Source of the DNA: Chinchilla lanigera
Taxonomy: Eukaryota; Chordata; Mammalia; Rodentia; Chinchillidae
Direction of reading: 5' to 3'
Length of the DNA stretch: 64,000 nt
Assembly (NCBI RefSeq): GCF_000276665.1
Contig: NW_004955404.1
Coordinates: 30,998,749 to 31,062,748, forward strand
The notes under the pieces were generated by a model. The model was given only the letters and a program-made list of their open reading frames with translations, made no database searches and was not told the DNA's origin. Every line of letters starts with the position of its first letter. The first letter of the stretch is position 1. Shown here piece after piece: positions 12,275-22,896 of the stretch. The position numbers were made by a program, and so were the translations under genes.

Positions 12275-12522
12275 CAGTGGTACCTCGGTTTATGAACTTC
12301 ATCTGCTTTACAATTCGGGGGAAGCACGCAGCAAAACTGTACATCTGCAAACTCTACAGTGGGTACCAAACATGATCATGGTCACTTTCCCCACACAAAC
12401 ACAAACCATGGTCATGTTTGTTACCCACTGTAGAGTTTGCAGGAGCAAAATTTTACTGAATGCTTTTATTTGTAAACCAAATTGTTTGTAAACAGAAGTG
12501 TTTGTGAACTGAGGTTCTGCTG
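12275..12522. mobile_element. 248-bp palindromic Tigger-like MITE
   Basis: Non-autonomous DNA transposon inserted in the antisense L1. The left end starts CAGTGGTACCTCGGTTTATG and the right end is the inverted, diverged counterpart (GAACTGAGGTTCTGCTG). A TA dinucleotide flanks both ends (12273-12274, 12523-12524), the mark of Tc1/mariner/pogo transposition. Inside, 12345-12382 and 12405-12442 form a 38-bp inverted repeat with two mismatches and a 22-nt loop. It has no coding capacity. The pogo/Tigger assignment is from the CAGTGGTACCTCGG terminus. Confidence 0.75.
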
Positions 12523-12806
12523 TAGTAAATAACAATCTGAGTTTTGCCAGAGTTTGTTGTGATTTCCCCTCTTTCATTTCCAATTGCATGGATTTGGGTC
12601 CTTTTTTTCGCTTTTTGTAAGATTAACTATAAGTTTGTCTAGTTTGTTTCTTCTTTCAAGAAACAGATCTGATTCATTGATTCTTTGTATTGTTTTTCTA
12701 GTCTCAATTTCATTAATTTTTCCTCTGACTTTTATAATTTCCTTCATAGTTCTAGCTTTGGATTTGTATCAAGCGTGTTTTGTGGGGTTTGATTTTTGGT
12801 TCTGGT

Positions 12807-12808
<2 letters not shown>

Positions 12809-12837
<29 letters not shown>

Positions 12838-12911
12838 GTACTGGGAATTGAACTCAGGACTTTATGCTTGCCAGGCAGGCGCTTATGCCACTGAGCTATA
12901 ACCCCCAGCCC
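12809..12911 (-). repeat. ID SINE, antisense, inside L1
   Basis: On the plus strand a long poly(T) run (12809-12838) precedes the reversed ID body (CTTGCCAGGCAGGCGC ... CCCCAGCCC). The flanks share only an approximate repeat (GTTTGATTTTTGG versus GGTTGGATTTGG), so it is somewhat older than the other young copies or its target duplication has decayed. Confidence 0.9.
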
Positions 12912-13044
12912 TAGGGTTGGATTTGGATTGTTCCTGTTTTTCTAGGACCTTTGGATGCATGATTAGGTTATTTATTTGTATTCACTGTTTTTCTAATGTA
13001 GGCATTCACAGCTATAAAAATTCCCTGTTATAACTGTTTTTATT

Positions 13045-14105
13045 ATGTCCCATAATAATAAGAATCAACAAATTGGACTACATCAAATTACAACTTCTGA
13101 CTCATCAATAGGAATAATCAAAAGAATGAAGAAATAACCTAAGTAATGGGAAAAAATTTTTCCCACTGCCCCTCAAAGGACTAATATTTAGAACATATTA
13201 AGAACTCAAATAAACTAGATCCAGAAAAACAGAAGACCCACTCAAAAAATGGGCAATTGCAATGAATAAACACTTCTCACAAGACATAAAAATGACCAAT
13301 AAAACATGAAAAAATGTTCAGCATCATAGGCTATTAGAGAAATGCGAATCAAAACAGTGCTGAGATTCTATTTTCCTCCAGTAAGAATGGTTATTATTGA
13401 GGACTCAAAGAAGAACAAATACTGGAGAGAAAGTGAGGAAAAAAGAACCCTTCTACATTTACATTGTTGTAAATGTAAATGGAATGTAAAGATTAACCAT
13501 TATGGAAATCAGTATGTAGACTTCTCAAAAAACTAAAACTAAAAGTTCCATTTGACCCAGGTATATCTTTCCTGGGTATCTTTGCAAAAGAGTTAAAGTA
13601 GCAATATTATAGTGATACATGCATGTTCATGTGTATAGCAACTAAGTAACTCAATTGTAGAAGCAGACTAAATTCACAGTAACTAAATTGTAGATGCAGT
13701 CTATATACCCTACAGATAAATGAATAAAGAAAATGTGGTGTATGCCCATGGTGGAACACTACTCAACCATAAAGAAGAGTAAACTAGAGATATTTATAGG
13801 AAAATGTATAGGTCTTGAGAACACAAGCAAAATAAGTCAGACATGTATGGTTAAGTATTGAATGGTTTCTCTTATATGAGAACCCCAAAATGTAAATAAT
13901 TTGAAGAGCAAAATAGAGACAAAATAGTAAGAAATCCTGCAGTAAAATTTTTTAAGATGGGGACAGGGATCAGGCAAAGACAGGAGAATGGGGATAAAAG
14001 GGTTTGAAAATTGTCAAGATATACTAGTATATATACTAATTCTCTAAAATGAGTGGAATTATTAAGTATCACAAACATACTAATACAAAAGTGGGGAAAG
14101 AACTA
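13045..14105 (+). mobile_element. Sense L1 fragment, ORF2 3' part and 3' UTR
   Basis: It begins with AATTGGACTACATCAAATTA and runs through the ORF2 C-terminal region (ATTATGGAAATCAGTATG, CAACCATAAAGAAGAG) into a 3' UTR. It abuts the 5' end of the antisense L1 head to head but carries the same ORF2 3' region, so it is not the inverted half of one twin-primed element. It is a separate, older L1 with broken frames. Confidence 0.75.
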
Positions 14106-14630
14106 ATATATAGCAATAAGGAAAATAAGTAAATATGTTAATGTCTTAAAACAATATTAGATATTAATTTTCAAAATGTAAAACCCACATAATGTGAAAT
14201 AATTCATTGTTTGATATAGAATTTTAAAACATACTATAGAATTTTAAAGCATGACATATCTTCTGAACTCCATTTTATTCCAAATTATCCTTCATTTTAA
14301 AAGAGACCAGAAAAAAATAATTACATTTAAGATTATACCTGCTAAGAATATTTATAATATTTTCTAAGCATCACATATTGTATTAGTAGGATCCTAGTGA
14401 AGACCTTAGGGTCCTACTCTATGTGTAGCTATGTTAGAGTTTCTTCATAATAACAAACTTTTACATTGCTGTACACATGAGAGGAAACTCTCCTTTGTGC
14501 ATAGCTCTTCATTTCAAGTCATTTTAATCATCTGAGCTCCTCAGCACTTGCTCAAGCACTAGTGACAGAAAGCCAAAGGAAACCTGACACACTAAGGAAT
14601 CAGGAATCAAGTGACCAAAGGTTTGTTTTC
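14106..14630. other. AT-rich noncoding stretch
   Basis: No gene or recognisable repeat before the microsatellite. No CpG enrichment. Confidence 0.45.
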
Positions 14631-14631
14631 T

Positions 14632-14666
14632 CTGTCTCTGTCTCTGTCTCTATCTCTGTCTCTATG

Positions 14667-14701
<35 letters not shown>

Positions 14702-14748
14702 TCTCTCTCTCTCCTTTCTCTCTCTCTCTCTCCTCTCTCTCTCTCCTT

Positions 14749-14828
<80 letters not shown>
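14632..14828 (+). repeat. Compound microsatellite (TCTCTG)n(TC)n(AC)n
   Basis: About 195 bp of simple sequence: TCTCTG hexamers at the left, then imperfect (TC)n with CC interruptions, then uninterrupted (AC)n at about 14793-14827. The long open frames on both strands here (Ser/Leu-rich and Arg/Glu-rich) are products of the repeat and not genes. It is expected to vary in length between individuals. Confidence 0.97.
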
Positions 14829-14829
<1 letters not shown>

Positions 14830-15089
14830 CTCTTGGGTATTTATATATGGAATTTTTGCATTTATATTACATTTTCAATAAATATTCTATATACTTAAGA
14901 TGCACAACATGATACTTTGTTATACACATAGTGAATGACTACCACAGTAGAGCAAATTAACATAGCCATCTCCTCACATACATAGGTTTGTCATGTGTTC
15001 TCCAGCTGTGGTTTGCAATCACCTCCATAAGAACACCATAAGAACAGCAGGCAAAAGATGACCACAGATAACTATAGATTTCAGCCCTG

Positions 15090-15510
15090 TGTTAGTCAGC
15101 TTTCTGTAACTATGACCAAATACCTGACATAAACAATTAAAAGAGAAAAGACTTGCCTTGTCTCATGTTTCCAGAGGTTTCAGCCTGTGGTTGCTTAGCC
15201 CAGTGGCTTTTGGACCTATAGCAAGGCAATCTGCTGTGGCAGGAGCACGTGGCAGAGGAAAGCTGCACATCTCATGGTGGCCAGAAAGGAGAGGGAGAGG
15301 GGGAGGGGACAGGAAAGGGAGGAGGATGGGGAGAGAGAATGCCAGGGAGTGGACAAGATATACCCTTCAAAGTCATGCAACCCCAGGGATCTACTTCCTC
15401 CAGTTAGATTTCACCACATAGTTTCTACTTGCTCCCAGTATCATCAGTTGAGGATCAAGCTTCCATCGCATGAACTTTTAGGGAAAATTTAAGGTCCAAA
15501 TCATAATTAA
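15090..15510 (-). mobile_element. MaLR LTR (ORR1/MT type), antisense
   Basis: The plus strand starts TGTTAGTCAGCTTTCTGTAA and continues ATGACCAAATACCTGAC, GAGGTTTCAGCCTGTGG and ATCTCATGGTGGCC, the reverse complement of a rodent MaLR LTR. It ends near TCCAAATCATAA. There is a purine-rich stretch at 15282-15340. No internal region, so it is a solo LTR. The 87-codon frame at 15158-15421 lies inside it and is spurious. Confidence 0.7.
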
Positions 15511-16125
15511 GAGAAACTCACTGTTACCTCTCCCTGCTATAGTGATCTCTGTGTGTGCACACTCATGCACACATACACTCATACACATGCAATGGAAAAA
15601 TAAATGTATCTATAAAAAAAGATCCCAAAAGGCCCAACTTTGGACCTTCCATGGTTTCTTTAGCCATAAAAATAAGGTATCTTTATTGGCCTTATCACTA
15701 GAATGGTGAGAACACAGGAAAAGGGATAGAGAACTGTTGATACCACATAAAAAGAGAAAAGACAGCAGAAAAATAATGGCAAGCACATATCTTTTCTCTT
15801 ACATAGGTGACTTTGCCTCCCTCTCTTTTCATACCAGTAGATATCTAAATGAGAAGTTCTCTGAAGCTTATAGGTGTTGAAACATAAGCCATGGTTATCT
15901 GTAATTCTTACAGATATATGGTACATGATGCTTTGAGAGGGTAATTGTGACTACTCACCAACAAATGCCCTAGATCCTCAATAGAAGCTCCATGTGGTTT
16001 TGCTAAAGAGGGTTCAGAGATCAGGGAAGTTTCCCTAGACCAACGCCCACAGAAGATCACTTGCTCTGATTTTCAGCTATATTAGAGGACTGAGGTTCAG
16101 TGTCCAAATAAGATAAATCTTGTAT
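15511..16125. other. Noncoding stretch with short TG/CA-rich patch
   Basis: No gene is supported. A short irregular GTGTGCACACTCATGCACAC-type patch lies near 15549-15590. The 88-codon antisense frame at 15660-15926 has hydrophobic segments but no recognisable family and is taken as chance. Confidence 0.45.
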
Positions 16126-16290
16126 TCTTATCTTTGTTGAAGATAACAGTATATAGTGTAGCAACCATTGTTAATTCCTATCATTTTGTTTTGAGGTCAT
16201 GTATCGTTTTTGCTGTATCTATGTTGTTTTTGTCTTTTTCTTCATTGTTGTTGTTTTGTTAGTTTTTTTCTCTTTAAAATAAAAAAGATT
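16126..16290 (+). mobile_element. 5'-truncated L1 3' UTR end
   Basis: It contains GTTGAAGATAACAGTATA, AACCATTGTTAATTCCTATC and a TTTTGTT-rich block ending CTCTTTAAAATAAAAAA. This is a single copy of the local L1 terminal module. Confidence 0.7.
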
Positions 16291-17030
16291 ATTACCAAGA
16301 AACATGAACTTAACATTTTGATAGAAAGTGTCTAGTGCTCATAATTTCCACTTATGTGAAGTTTTGTGTGTGACAACCAAGCATAGCAGAAAAATTCCCT
16401 AGATTATTTTCAACTCAAATGATGGAGTTATATATCTCCCTGTAGGTCACTGACAATTCTGCACTTCAAATGGGTTAAAAGGAAATTAGAGATGTAGAAT
16501 GAAGGATCATCTGAGAGTACCAGGAAATAAAGAATTGGGAAGAAATGAAACAAACTGGCAGGTTTAAGAAAGGTAGTCTTTGAATGTGTTTTCCAAGGAA
16601 TCAGTGTGTACACAAAGGGTGATAAGTGCAGTTTGAAATAGAGAAAATAACACTTAGAGGAAAAGAAGTAAACTCAAGTGGCTTGAAAAGAAAAGGTAGG
16701 TAGCAGAAACTAGTCAAAGTGGCCAGAAAAGCTTACACCCATGTCCTAGCAAAGTATAATAAGTAGAGTGCAGAATTATCTTAAAGTCCTTGCTCATTAA
16801 TGTCAGTGTCTGCATGTTGTGTGACTCTGTGACTATTTTCCATAGTTTTCAATCATGTAATGTCATTTCCTCTTGTTCATGATAATTTGATTGAAAGTCA
16901 GAATTTTATTTGACTCTCTGGATGACCTTCCTGGCAAGCAGTTATGGGCATGCAATCAATCTGATTTGAAGCAAACTGCATTAAAGCAAGACTGTAGGCT
17001 TTTTGAAGGCTCTTTTTTGTCAGAGGTCAC
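16291..17030. other. Noncoding stretch, nothing recognised
   Basis: No gene is supported; frames at 16428-16613 (minus) and 16891-17130 (plus) match nothing. The latter runs into the MaLR LTR that follows. Confidence 0.4.
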
Positions 17031-17032
17031 TG

Positions 17033-17791
17033 CTCTGGCCAGAATAATTTTGTCCCCCAAAAAGTCATATGTTGAAATCCTACCTACAAAAGCAATTATA
17101 TTAGCAGGTAAGGACTTTGAAAGCAATTAGATCGTGATGATGGAGGCTTCATGAAAAGAATTAGTACCCTTACAAAAAGGACACCTCTGAAAACACAGCC
17201 TGGAGGAAAACTAGCCTCTTCAATAAATAATGCTGGGTAAATTGGCTATCCACGTGCAAAAAGATTGAATCTAGACTCAGAAGTCTTACCAACTACTAAA
17301 CTACAATCAAAATGGGTCAAAGATCTAATGTTACAACAGAAATTCTTAACCTGATGGAAGATAAAATAGGTAAAACTCTTGAATACATAGGCATAGGCAA
17401 GGACTTTCAGAACAGAACACTAATGGCACAAGAAATAATACCAGAAATCAACAAAGGGGATCATATCAAATGAAAAACCTACTGTACAGCAAAGGAAACT
17501 ACCAACAGAGGCAAGAAATAATCTACAGAATGGGAAAAACTTTTTGCCAGCTATTCCTTAGACAAAGGATTAAGTAGGCCCCTGAGAGATCCCTACGTCC
17601 TTCTGCTATGCGAGGACCTAATGAAAGTGCAGCCATCTATAAACCAGGTAGTGGGCCCTCACTGGACAATGAACTTGCTGATACCTTCATCTTGAACTAC
17701 CTTGTTTCCAGACCATGAAAAAGAATTTTTTTTGTTTATAAATTACTCAGTCTAAGATATTTTTCATAGCACACTTAAGAGTCTAAGTCAC
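17033..17791 (+). mobile_element. MST/MLT-type MaLR LTR split by L1 sequence
   Basis: The left part (17033-17204) has GTCCCCCAAAAAGTCATATG and TTGAAATCCTACC as in mammalian MaLR LTRs. The right part (about 17578-17791) resumes with GCGAGGACC, GAACCAGGTAG-like and GTGGGCCCTCACTGGAC blocks and ends in a TTATAAATTACTCAGTC segment. Between them lies L1 ORF2-derived sequence. The LTR is shared across mammals, hence old. Confidence 0.6.
17205..17577 (+). mobile_element. L1 ORF2 fragment within the MaLR LTR
   Basis: Sense L1 ORF2 C-terminal sequence: CAATAAATAATGCTGGGTAA, AATGGGTCAAAGATCTAATG, AAGGACTTTCAGAACAGAAC. It has no 3' UTR or poly(A) at its right edge, so it is not a canonical complete 3' end. 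Either it was later trimmed by deletion or it integrated by an unusual route. Confidence 0.6.
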
Positions 17792-19206
17792 TTGTACTCC
17801 AAGGGTGTAGACCTCCAGGAGGAATACAAGTGGAGTGTATACCAGGTCCTTCTGTCTTGGTAGTCACTGACTCTGGCTTCTGACCTTAACACCCCCGAGA
17901 CTGATGGAAGTTGGACTCAGCTTTTTATCATCTTGGTGATCTCCTTTAGAATGCACCACTGTTTTAATAAGTGGTGCCAAAGATGATTTTCATTTTACTG
18001 GATTTTGAAGGAGGGGAGCTCTTGGCCTCTCAGCCATTGGTAGCTTTTAATTCTTTATTGAGGACATTTTCCTTAATTGTATCTAAATTTTCTAGATGAT
18101 CTTTTAAAGCTGTTCTTTAAGTTTTCACCCCCATAATTTTAATATCACTGAAGAGAAGATTTCTTTGATCCTAGAACATTTTTGACTTTTCACATCTCTA
18201 CATTTCTATTATATGTTCATAGTGAATGACATTTAAAATTTAACATTTATTTGAGCTTTCATATAAAATGTTTATCATTCCCTATGTAAATGATAATTTT
18301 TAAAAGGGAAGAGCCAAAGTGTATAACTTTTTATGTCCCCTGAAGTGTCAAATGATTGCATGGAAATATTGTTGGTGTGACATGCAGGATAAATAGAGAA
18401 GTGAGCATTTAAAAGACGAGTTTATATTTGTATTCCAATCTAGTAAGCCCTTTCCACATCTCTTACCAGCATTTGCATTCTTAGAAATCTATAGTACAAA
18501 CATACCTATAGGCATGCATAAAGATACATATCCATGTATAATTTTCTTATTATGCCCACATAATACAAATTTTTTTGTAATTTTATCTATCTCTGAAGCA
18601 TTTTACTGACATACAATATAGAAATATATACATATGTGTATCACCATCCTTTTTAATAAGCAATATGCTTGTGTCAATAAATGTGCATTTGTATTTTCTC
18701 AGTCAATGAGAACTGACAAGAATCCCAGCCAAAATTAAAAATGCTCTGGCCAAGACACTACTGTCATCCAGTGTTGAGGATATTCTGGAACAATGGTTAT
18801 TTATTCAGCTGTTGCCTTTTTTTCCTGTCATTTACTTTGCAGTCTAACAAACAACATTAGCCATACTAGATATTAAAAGTATGCAAGTGGTAATATTTGA
18901 CCTCCTTCAAAGAAAAAAAGAGGAAATGCATTAGGCTAGAATTAAAAAGCAACATTTTTTAAAAAGGCTTGTATTGCCTTCTGGAAAATTATAGAAATGT
19001 TAGAGGGTAAAGATTAACAGCTAACCTAAGATTTGTGCAAGTCCTCTGAGAAATGAGCCTTCCCATTGCTAGGACACAATGCTCAACACTCACAATTTAA
19101 AGATAAAATTTAATTTAACTCATGGTTCAGAAGAGTCCATGATCTGAAGGTTCCAAGACAGGAACATGATGGCAGAAGGGTGCAATAGAAAAAAGATGCT
19201 TAGTTC
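17792..19206. other. Noncoding stretch, nothing recognised
   Basis: About 1.4 kb without supported genes. Composition is AT-rich, except for a somewhat richer patch at 17,810-18,050 that I could not assign to a repeat. Confidence 0.45.
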
Positions 19207-19211
19207 CTGGT

Positions 19212-19595
19212 TGTTTTGGTTACTTTTATGGTGTTGCTGGGTCAAAATGCCTGATGCCCAGAATTAAGGATGGAAATGTTTATTTAGCTCACAGTTTGTG
19301 GAGGTTTCAGTCCATGCTCAGCTGGCTCCAAGGCAGGGTGGTACATGGCAGAGGGCAACAGTTGAGAGTGGCAGAAAACAGGGGAAAAAAAAAAAAAAGC
19401 AAGAGCAAAAAGGGAGGAACAGCAAAGAGCAAGCCTCTTTCCCTCCCTTACATTGTATGCAGGCTACCACCCCAGGGCAGGTGTAGCACTCACACCCATA
19501 ATCCCAGCATTGGACCATGGATCAATCATAAACCTAGAAACCCACCCCATGACTGCATGAGGCTTTGGGGGCACGTCCGGACACAAACCATAACA
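19212..19595 (-). mobile_element. Young MaLR-type solo LTR, copy 1
   Basis: The plus strand runs from TGTTTTGGTTACTTTT to AACCATAACA, i.e. a reversed LTR with TG...CA ends. Direct repeats CTGGT (19207-19211) and ATGGT (19596-19600) fit a 5-bp target duplication with one change. Open frames of up to 165 codons cross it but share no similarity with retroviral proteins and merely reflect LTR sequence. Related copies are at 20450, 23676 and 58605. Confidence 0.8.
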
Positions 19596-20262
19596 ATGGT
19601 GAACATGAAACAGAACAAGGTAAGAGGGCCAGAGAGGAAGGGTCTAGGGACCAGACACAGACCCCAGGGCCACACCTCCATGACCCACCCAGAAACACAA
19701 GAAGTGTGCTCTGTCAGCTCCCTAGGGTATCAAATTGACACCCCACCCTAACTACCACAAGGAGCAGGATAAAAATCACTGCAGCAGGAGTGATTGACCA
19801 AATATTTTACAAAAGGTGTCAGGAAAAAATTAGGTCAGGAGGCAGATTATGATTTCAAAAGATGTGAAGAGAAAGGAGTAAAGACTGCTAAAGAATAAAA
19901 TAAGAATATCTCTCCATAGAGACAGAGCTTCAAAGCCTCTTTCGCTCTCCATAGCCCTGGTTTTGTTTTAACTTATGGCTCTCTATATCCCTAGTTCTCA
20001 CAGGCACTATATGTATCAAGGTTCCCATTGTAAAAAAGGAAGGTTTAAATAACAATGATAAATCTTAAAAATAAAAATTATTACTTAAAATGTGGTTTAC
20101 ATCACAATATATTTTAAGTAATAAAAGTCAATTTGCAGAAAAATACAATCTGACTGTATTTACTATGCCTATATAGCTTTATAGCTATAGTTGTCTATAT
20201 TCACATCTACACCTATATCTGTATGCCATGAAAAATTTCTGAGCAGCTATATTGTTATGTAC
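19596..20262. other. Noncoding stretch
   Basis: No gene is recognised. AT-rich from about 20,040 onward. Confidence 0.4.
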
Positions 20263-20955
20263 TGAATCTTTGTCTGCACCCTCACACCAGGTCCTACATT
20301 ACTGTCTTAACCCCTAAAGTGATGACATTGGAAGGTCTGCCTTTAAGAGGTGGTTATGCCATGAAGGAATAGCTCTCATCACCGGGATTAGTGACTTTAT
20401 AAAAGAGATCTCAGAAAGTTCTCCCCACGTCTTTCTTCTACATGGGGATTGTCTTGGTTACTTTTCGCTCGTTGCCAGGACAAAACACTTGTCACCCAAA
20501 ATTAAGGAAGGAAAGGTTTATTTCGCTTACAGTTTGTACAGTTTTCAGTCCATACTTGGCAGGTTACAAGGCAGAGTGGCACATGGCAGAGGGCTACAGC
20601 TCATGCGGCAGAACACAGAAAAATCAACAAACACTAAAAAGGGAGGAATGGCTGCAAGCAGCCTCTTCCTCTCCCTTACATATCCAAACTATCCACCCCA
20701 GGATGGGTGTAGCTCTCACACCCATAATCAATCAAACCCTAAAAGCCTGCCCCATGACCGCATGAGGCTTTGGGGGGGACACACAGACACAAACCATAAC
20801 AGGGATACAACAAGAAGCAGTCCGCAGTCCAGAAGAGCATCTTCGCAGAACCTAAACACACTGTCAAACTCATCTCAGACTTCCAGCCTCCAGGACTGTG
20901 AGAAAACAGTCTGGTATTTCAGCCACTCCATCTATGATGCTTTACTGTAGCAGCC
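20263..20955 (+). mobile_element. Older MaLR LTR interrupted by a younger LTR
   Basis: The left part (20263-20449) includes GTTATGTACTGAATCTTTGT, AAGTGATGACATTGG and TTATAAAAGAGATCTCAG. The right part (20802-20955) resumes with CTTCCAGCCTCCAGGACTGT and GAGAAAACAG, then ends near CTGTAGCAGCCTGAATTC. These are the ordered blocks of an MST/MLT-like MaLR LTR. The 352-bp younger LTR splits it. Confidence 0.65.
20450..20801 (-). mobile_element. Young MaLR-type solo LTR, copy 2, perfect 5-bp duplication
   Basis: The plus strand goes from TGTCTTGGTTACTTTTCGC to CAAACCATAACA (352 bp, TG...CA). GGGAT lies directly outside both ends (20445-20449 and 20802-20806), a perfect 5-bp target duplication as expected for ERVL-class integrase. 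It interrupts an older MaLR LTR. The overlapping frames of 107 and 153 codons are LTR sequence. Confidence 0.9.
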
Positions 20956-21217
20956 TGAATTCATTAGGATTCATGATAAATGTCATGGGGCCATTGTTTT
21001 CTTCTGTGTCCTTAATAAAATGTAACACAAAAGAAAACTGTGCCTCTACAATATTTACATGGCCATCCTCAGGCTTTCTTCCCATCTATGTTTTTTTCAA
21101 TCATTGACTTCTCTTGCTTTCTGGAAAGTCTACTTTCTTCATCCCAAGGTATTCCTAATCAGTCATTTAATGTGCCCTTTTTTGCTGCTCAGTCTTAAAG
21201 TTTAAAAAATGTGACCC

Positions 21218-21326
21218 GGGGTCTGGGGATTTAGCTCAGCGGCAAAAGCTCCTGCCTGGCAAGCGCAAGGTCGTGAGTTTGGTTCCCGGTACCAGAGAAA
21301 AACCAAACAAACAAACAAAAAAAAAA
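21218..21326 (+). repeat. Young ID SINE, 14-bp target duplication
   Basis: Body from GGGGTCTGGGGATTTAGC to GTTCCCGGTACCAGAG, then a (CAAA)n and poly(A) tail. Perfect direct repeats AAAAAATGTGACCC at 21204-21217 and 21327-21340. Confidence 0.95.
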
Positions 21327-21374
21327 AAAAAATGTGACCCAAGAAACTACTGCTTTTCCTACTCTCATTGAAGT

Positions 21375-22327
21375 ATGGTATGTCTGAGGGTTTATTGCAA
21401 GGTAAACAATATAATACAGGACACATATTGTATAAGATTATTTATAATAGTCACCCAAAGAATGATATACAAGAGAGTGCAGGAAATCTGTCCACACACT
21501 AAGGACAAGGAATCTAGCCGAGGTCCTGGATCCCATGGAAATGTCCTGCATGAGTCCAGCTGAAGACCTAGAGCTCATAACAATGCCTCCTACTCATTCA
21601 ACTGGAGGCCTAGAGCCCATAACAATATCTCATGCAGGCCTGTTTCACAGAGCTGGGAAAGCCCAAAGGTCAGCGATGGAATCTAGGAAGTGTATGCCAG
21701 TGGGATGAAGGATCTGTGCTAGCAGGCTGGCAGGCTGAGAGATCTATACTGGAACCAGGAAGCAATGTGCAAAGTAAGAACCAGAGCTCCCCTGAAAAGT
21801 ACCATAGCCATCCTCAGCAACAGTGAGGTCCTGAGCTCCTCCAATGATCAAGATAGCTGGATTCCCATCAGGAAAGCCAATGCAGTAAGCTTCTCCAGGA
21901 GACTGGCAGTGTACCATCTTCCCCTCCGCAGCCAGTAAGTGATGCTCAAAGTGACCAGAGCTCCCCAAAAGTGAACAAAAGCTATTCCCAGTGCCAACAA
22001 GGTCCTGAGCTCCTCGGAGGCTGAAAACAGCCAAGTTCATCAGGAAAGCCAGCATGAGAAGCTCCTCCAAGAGAACCACCAGCTCCTTACAGCTTCTCTC
22101 TGCTTCCAACAGACTCCCAGCAGCTTCTACCAGCTCCCAACAGCCTTCCTTATTTCTAACAGTCTAACTTCTTATTCAACAGTTCTTCCTACTATGCTGC
22201 TGGCAACAATCCTCAGGTGGGCCTTCCACACCTAGCATCACACTTACTCAGTCCAGCTGGGGATTATAAATTGATCACCTGTTGTCAATCCACCACATAT
22301 GGGTTCTGAAAAGAAAAACAGGGCACA
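21375..22327 (-). mobile_element. LTR-like block with internal tandem duplication
   Basis: On the minus strand this begins TGTGCCCTG (at 22327) and ends near CAATAAACCCTCAGACA (21379), which looks like an LTR with TG...CA ends and a terminal AATAAA. Inside, a unit starting CAGAGCTCCCC and including AGGTCCTGAGCTCCTC and CAGGAAAGCC occurs twice, about 175 bp apart (near 21781 and 21956). A 121-codon antisense frame (21744-22109) therefore has an internal repeat. I found no target-site duplication and cannot name a family. Confidence 0.4.
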
Positions 22328-22384
22328 TAGAAATGGTCCTGAGTTGCTTACTACTAAATAAAAAAGAGCAAATCAAAAGAGATT

Positions 22385-22553
22385 ATATCACTGAAGATAA
22401 CAATATGTAATATAACAGCCACTTTAATTCCTATCATTTTGCTCTGAAACCCTGTATTATTTTTATTGTTTTTGCTTTGTTTTATTTTTGTCTATGGTAT
22501 TGGTATTTTGTTATCGTTCTTTTTTATTATTCTCTTTAAAATAAAATTTTTTA
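22385..22553 (+). mobile_element. Short 5'-truncated L1 insertion
   Basis: About 165 bp of L1 3' UTR (CTGAAGATAACAATATG to CTCTTTAAAATAAAAT). The near-identical repeats AGAGATTATAT (left) and AGAGATTATGT (right) flank it. This is a clear minimal L1 retrotransposition product. Confidence 0.75.
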
Positions 22554-22896
22554 AAAAGAGAGATTATGTGTCAAGGCCTTTTAATATGATCCCTGAGTAA
22601 TTGTAGGATTAGTAAGGACAATGTTTCACTGGAAGCACAATTTTTGATAAGTCTTTAACCTCAGAATAAATTGAAATACAGAACTCTTTCCAATCTATAA
22701 AATCATCTCTGGAGAAATTCCTCAAATGGCTGGTTAGAATAACTGGATGCACATGAAATCAAATCCGTTATAAATGGCATTGATAAAATGTCACAGAGAT
22801 GAGAGAAAAGAGTGAAAGCACATCACTGAGTTTCTTTACATGGGCAGAAAAGAGAAAACGATTGAACAAAATTTTACATTAGGAACACTGTTTTCT

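Larger units (their letters stand above)
8893..13043 (-). mobile_element. Large antisense L1, heavily interrupted
   Basis: Reading the minus strand, this is a 5'-truncated L1 from within ORF2 (5' end near 13,043) to the 3' UTR (near 8,893). On the plus strand the landmarks are TTGATGGACATATAGGCTGC near 9,805 and TGTGAAAGGCTTTTTCTGTA near 11,713, in the usual antisense-L1 order. Reverse-strand frames are short and broken. It is interrupted by an LTR (9037-9569), two ID SINEs (11090-11194, 12809-12911) and a MITE (12275-12522). Without these, roughly 3.2 kb of L1 remains. Confidence 0.85.

Noticed and set aside
8893..14105. One twin-primed L1 spanning both orientations
   Set aside because: Both arms include the ORF2 end and the 3' UTR, whereas twin-primed arms should be non-overlapping parts of the element.
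14562..14912. Open frames of 72-116 codons on both strands
   Set aside because: They are products of the (TC)n(AC)n microsatellite, which reads as Ser/Leu, Arg/Glu or His/Thr runs. No real protein is indicated.
19254..20950. Long frames of 107-165 codons
   Set aside because: They lie within MaLR LTR copies at 19,212 and 20,450 or cross their edges, and their sequences share no retroviral or host protein motif.
21744..22109. 121-codon antisense frame with an internal protein repeat
   Set aside because: The repeat reflects a duplicated DNA module in an LTR-like block. No family was recognised and codon use is not convincing.
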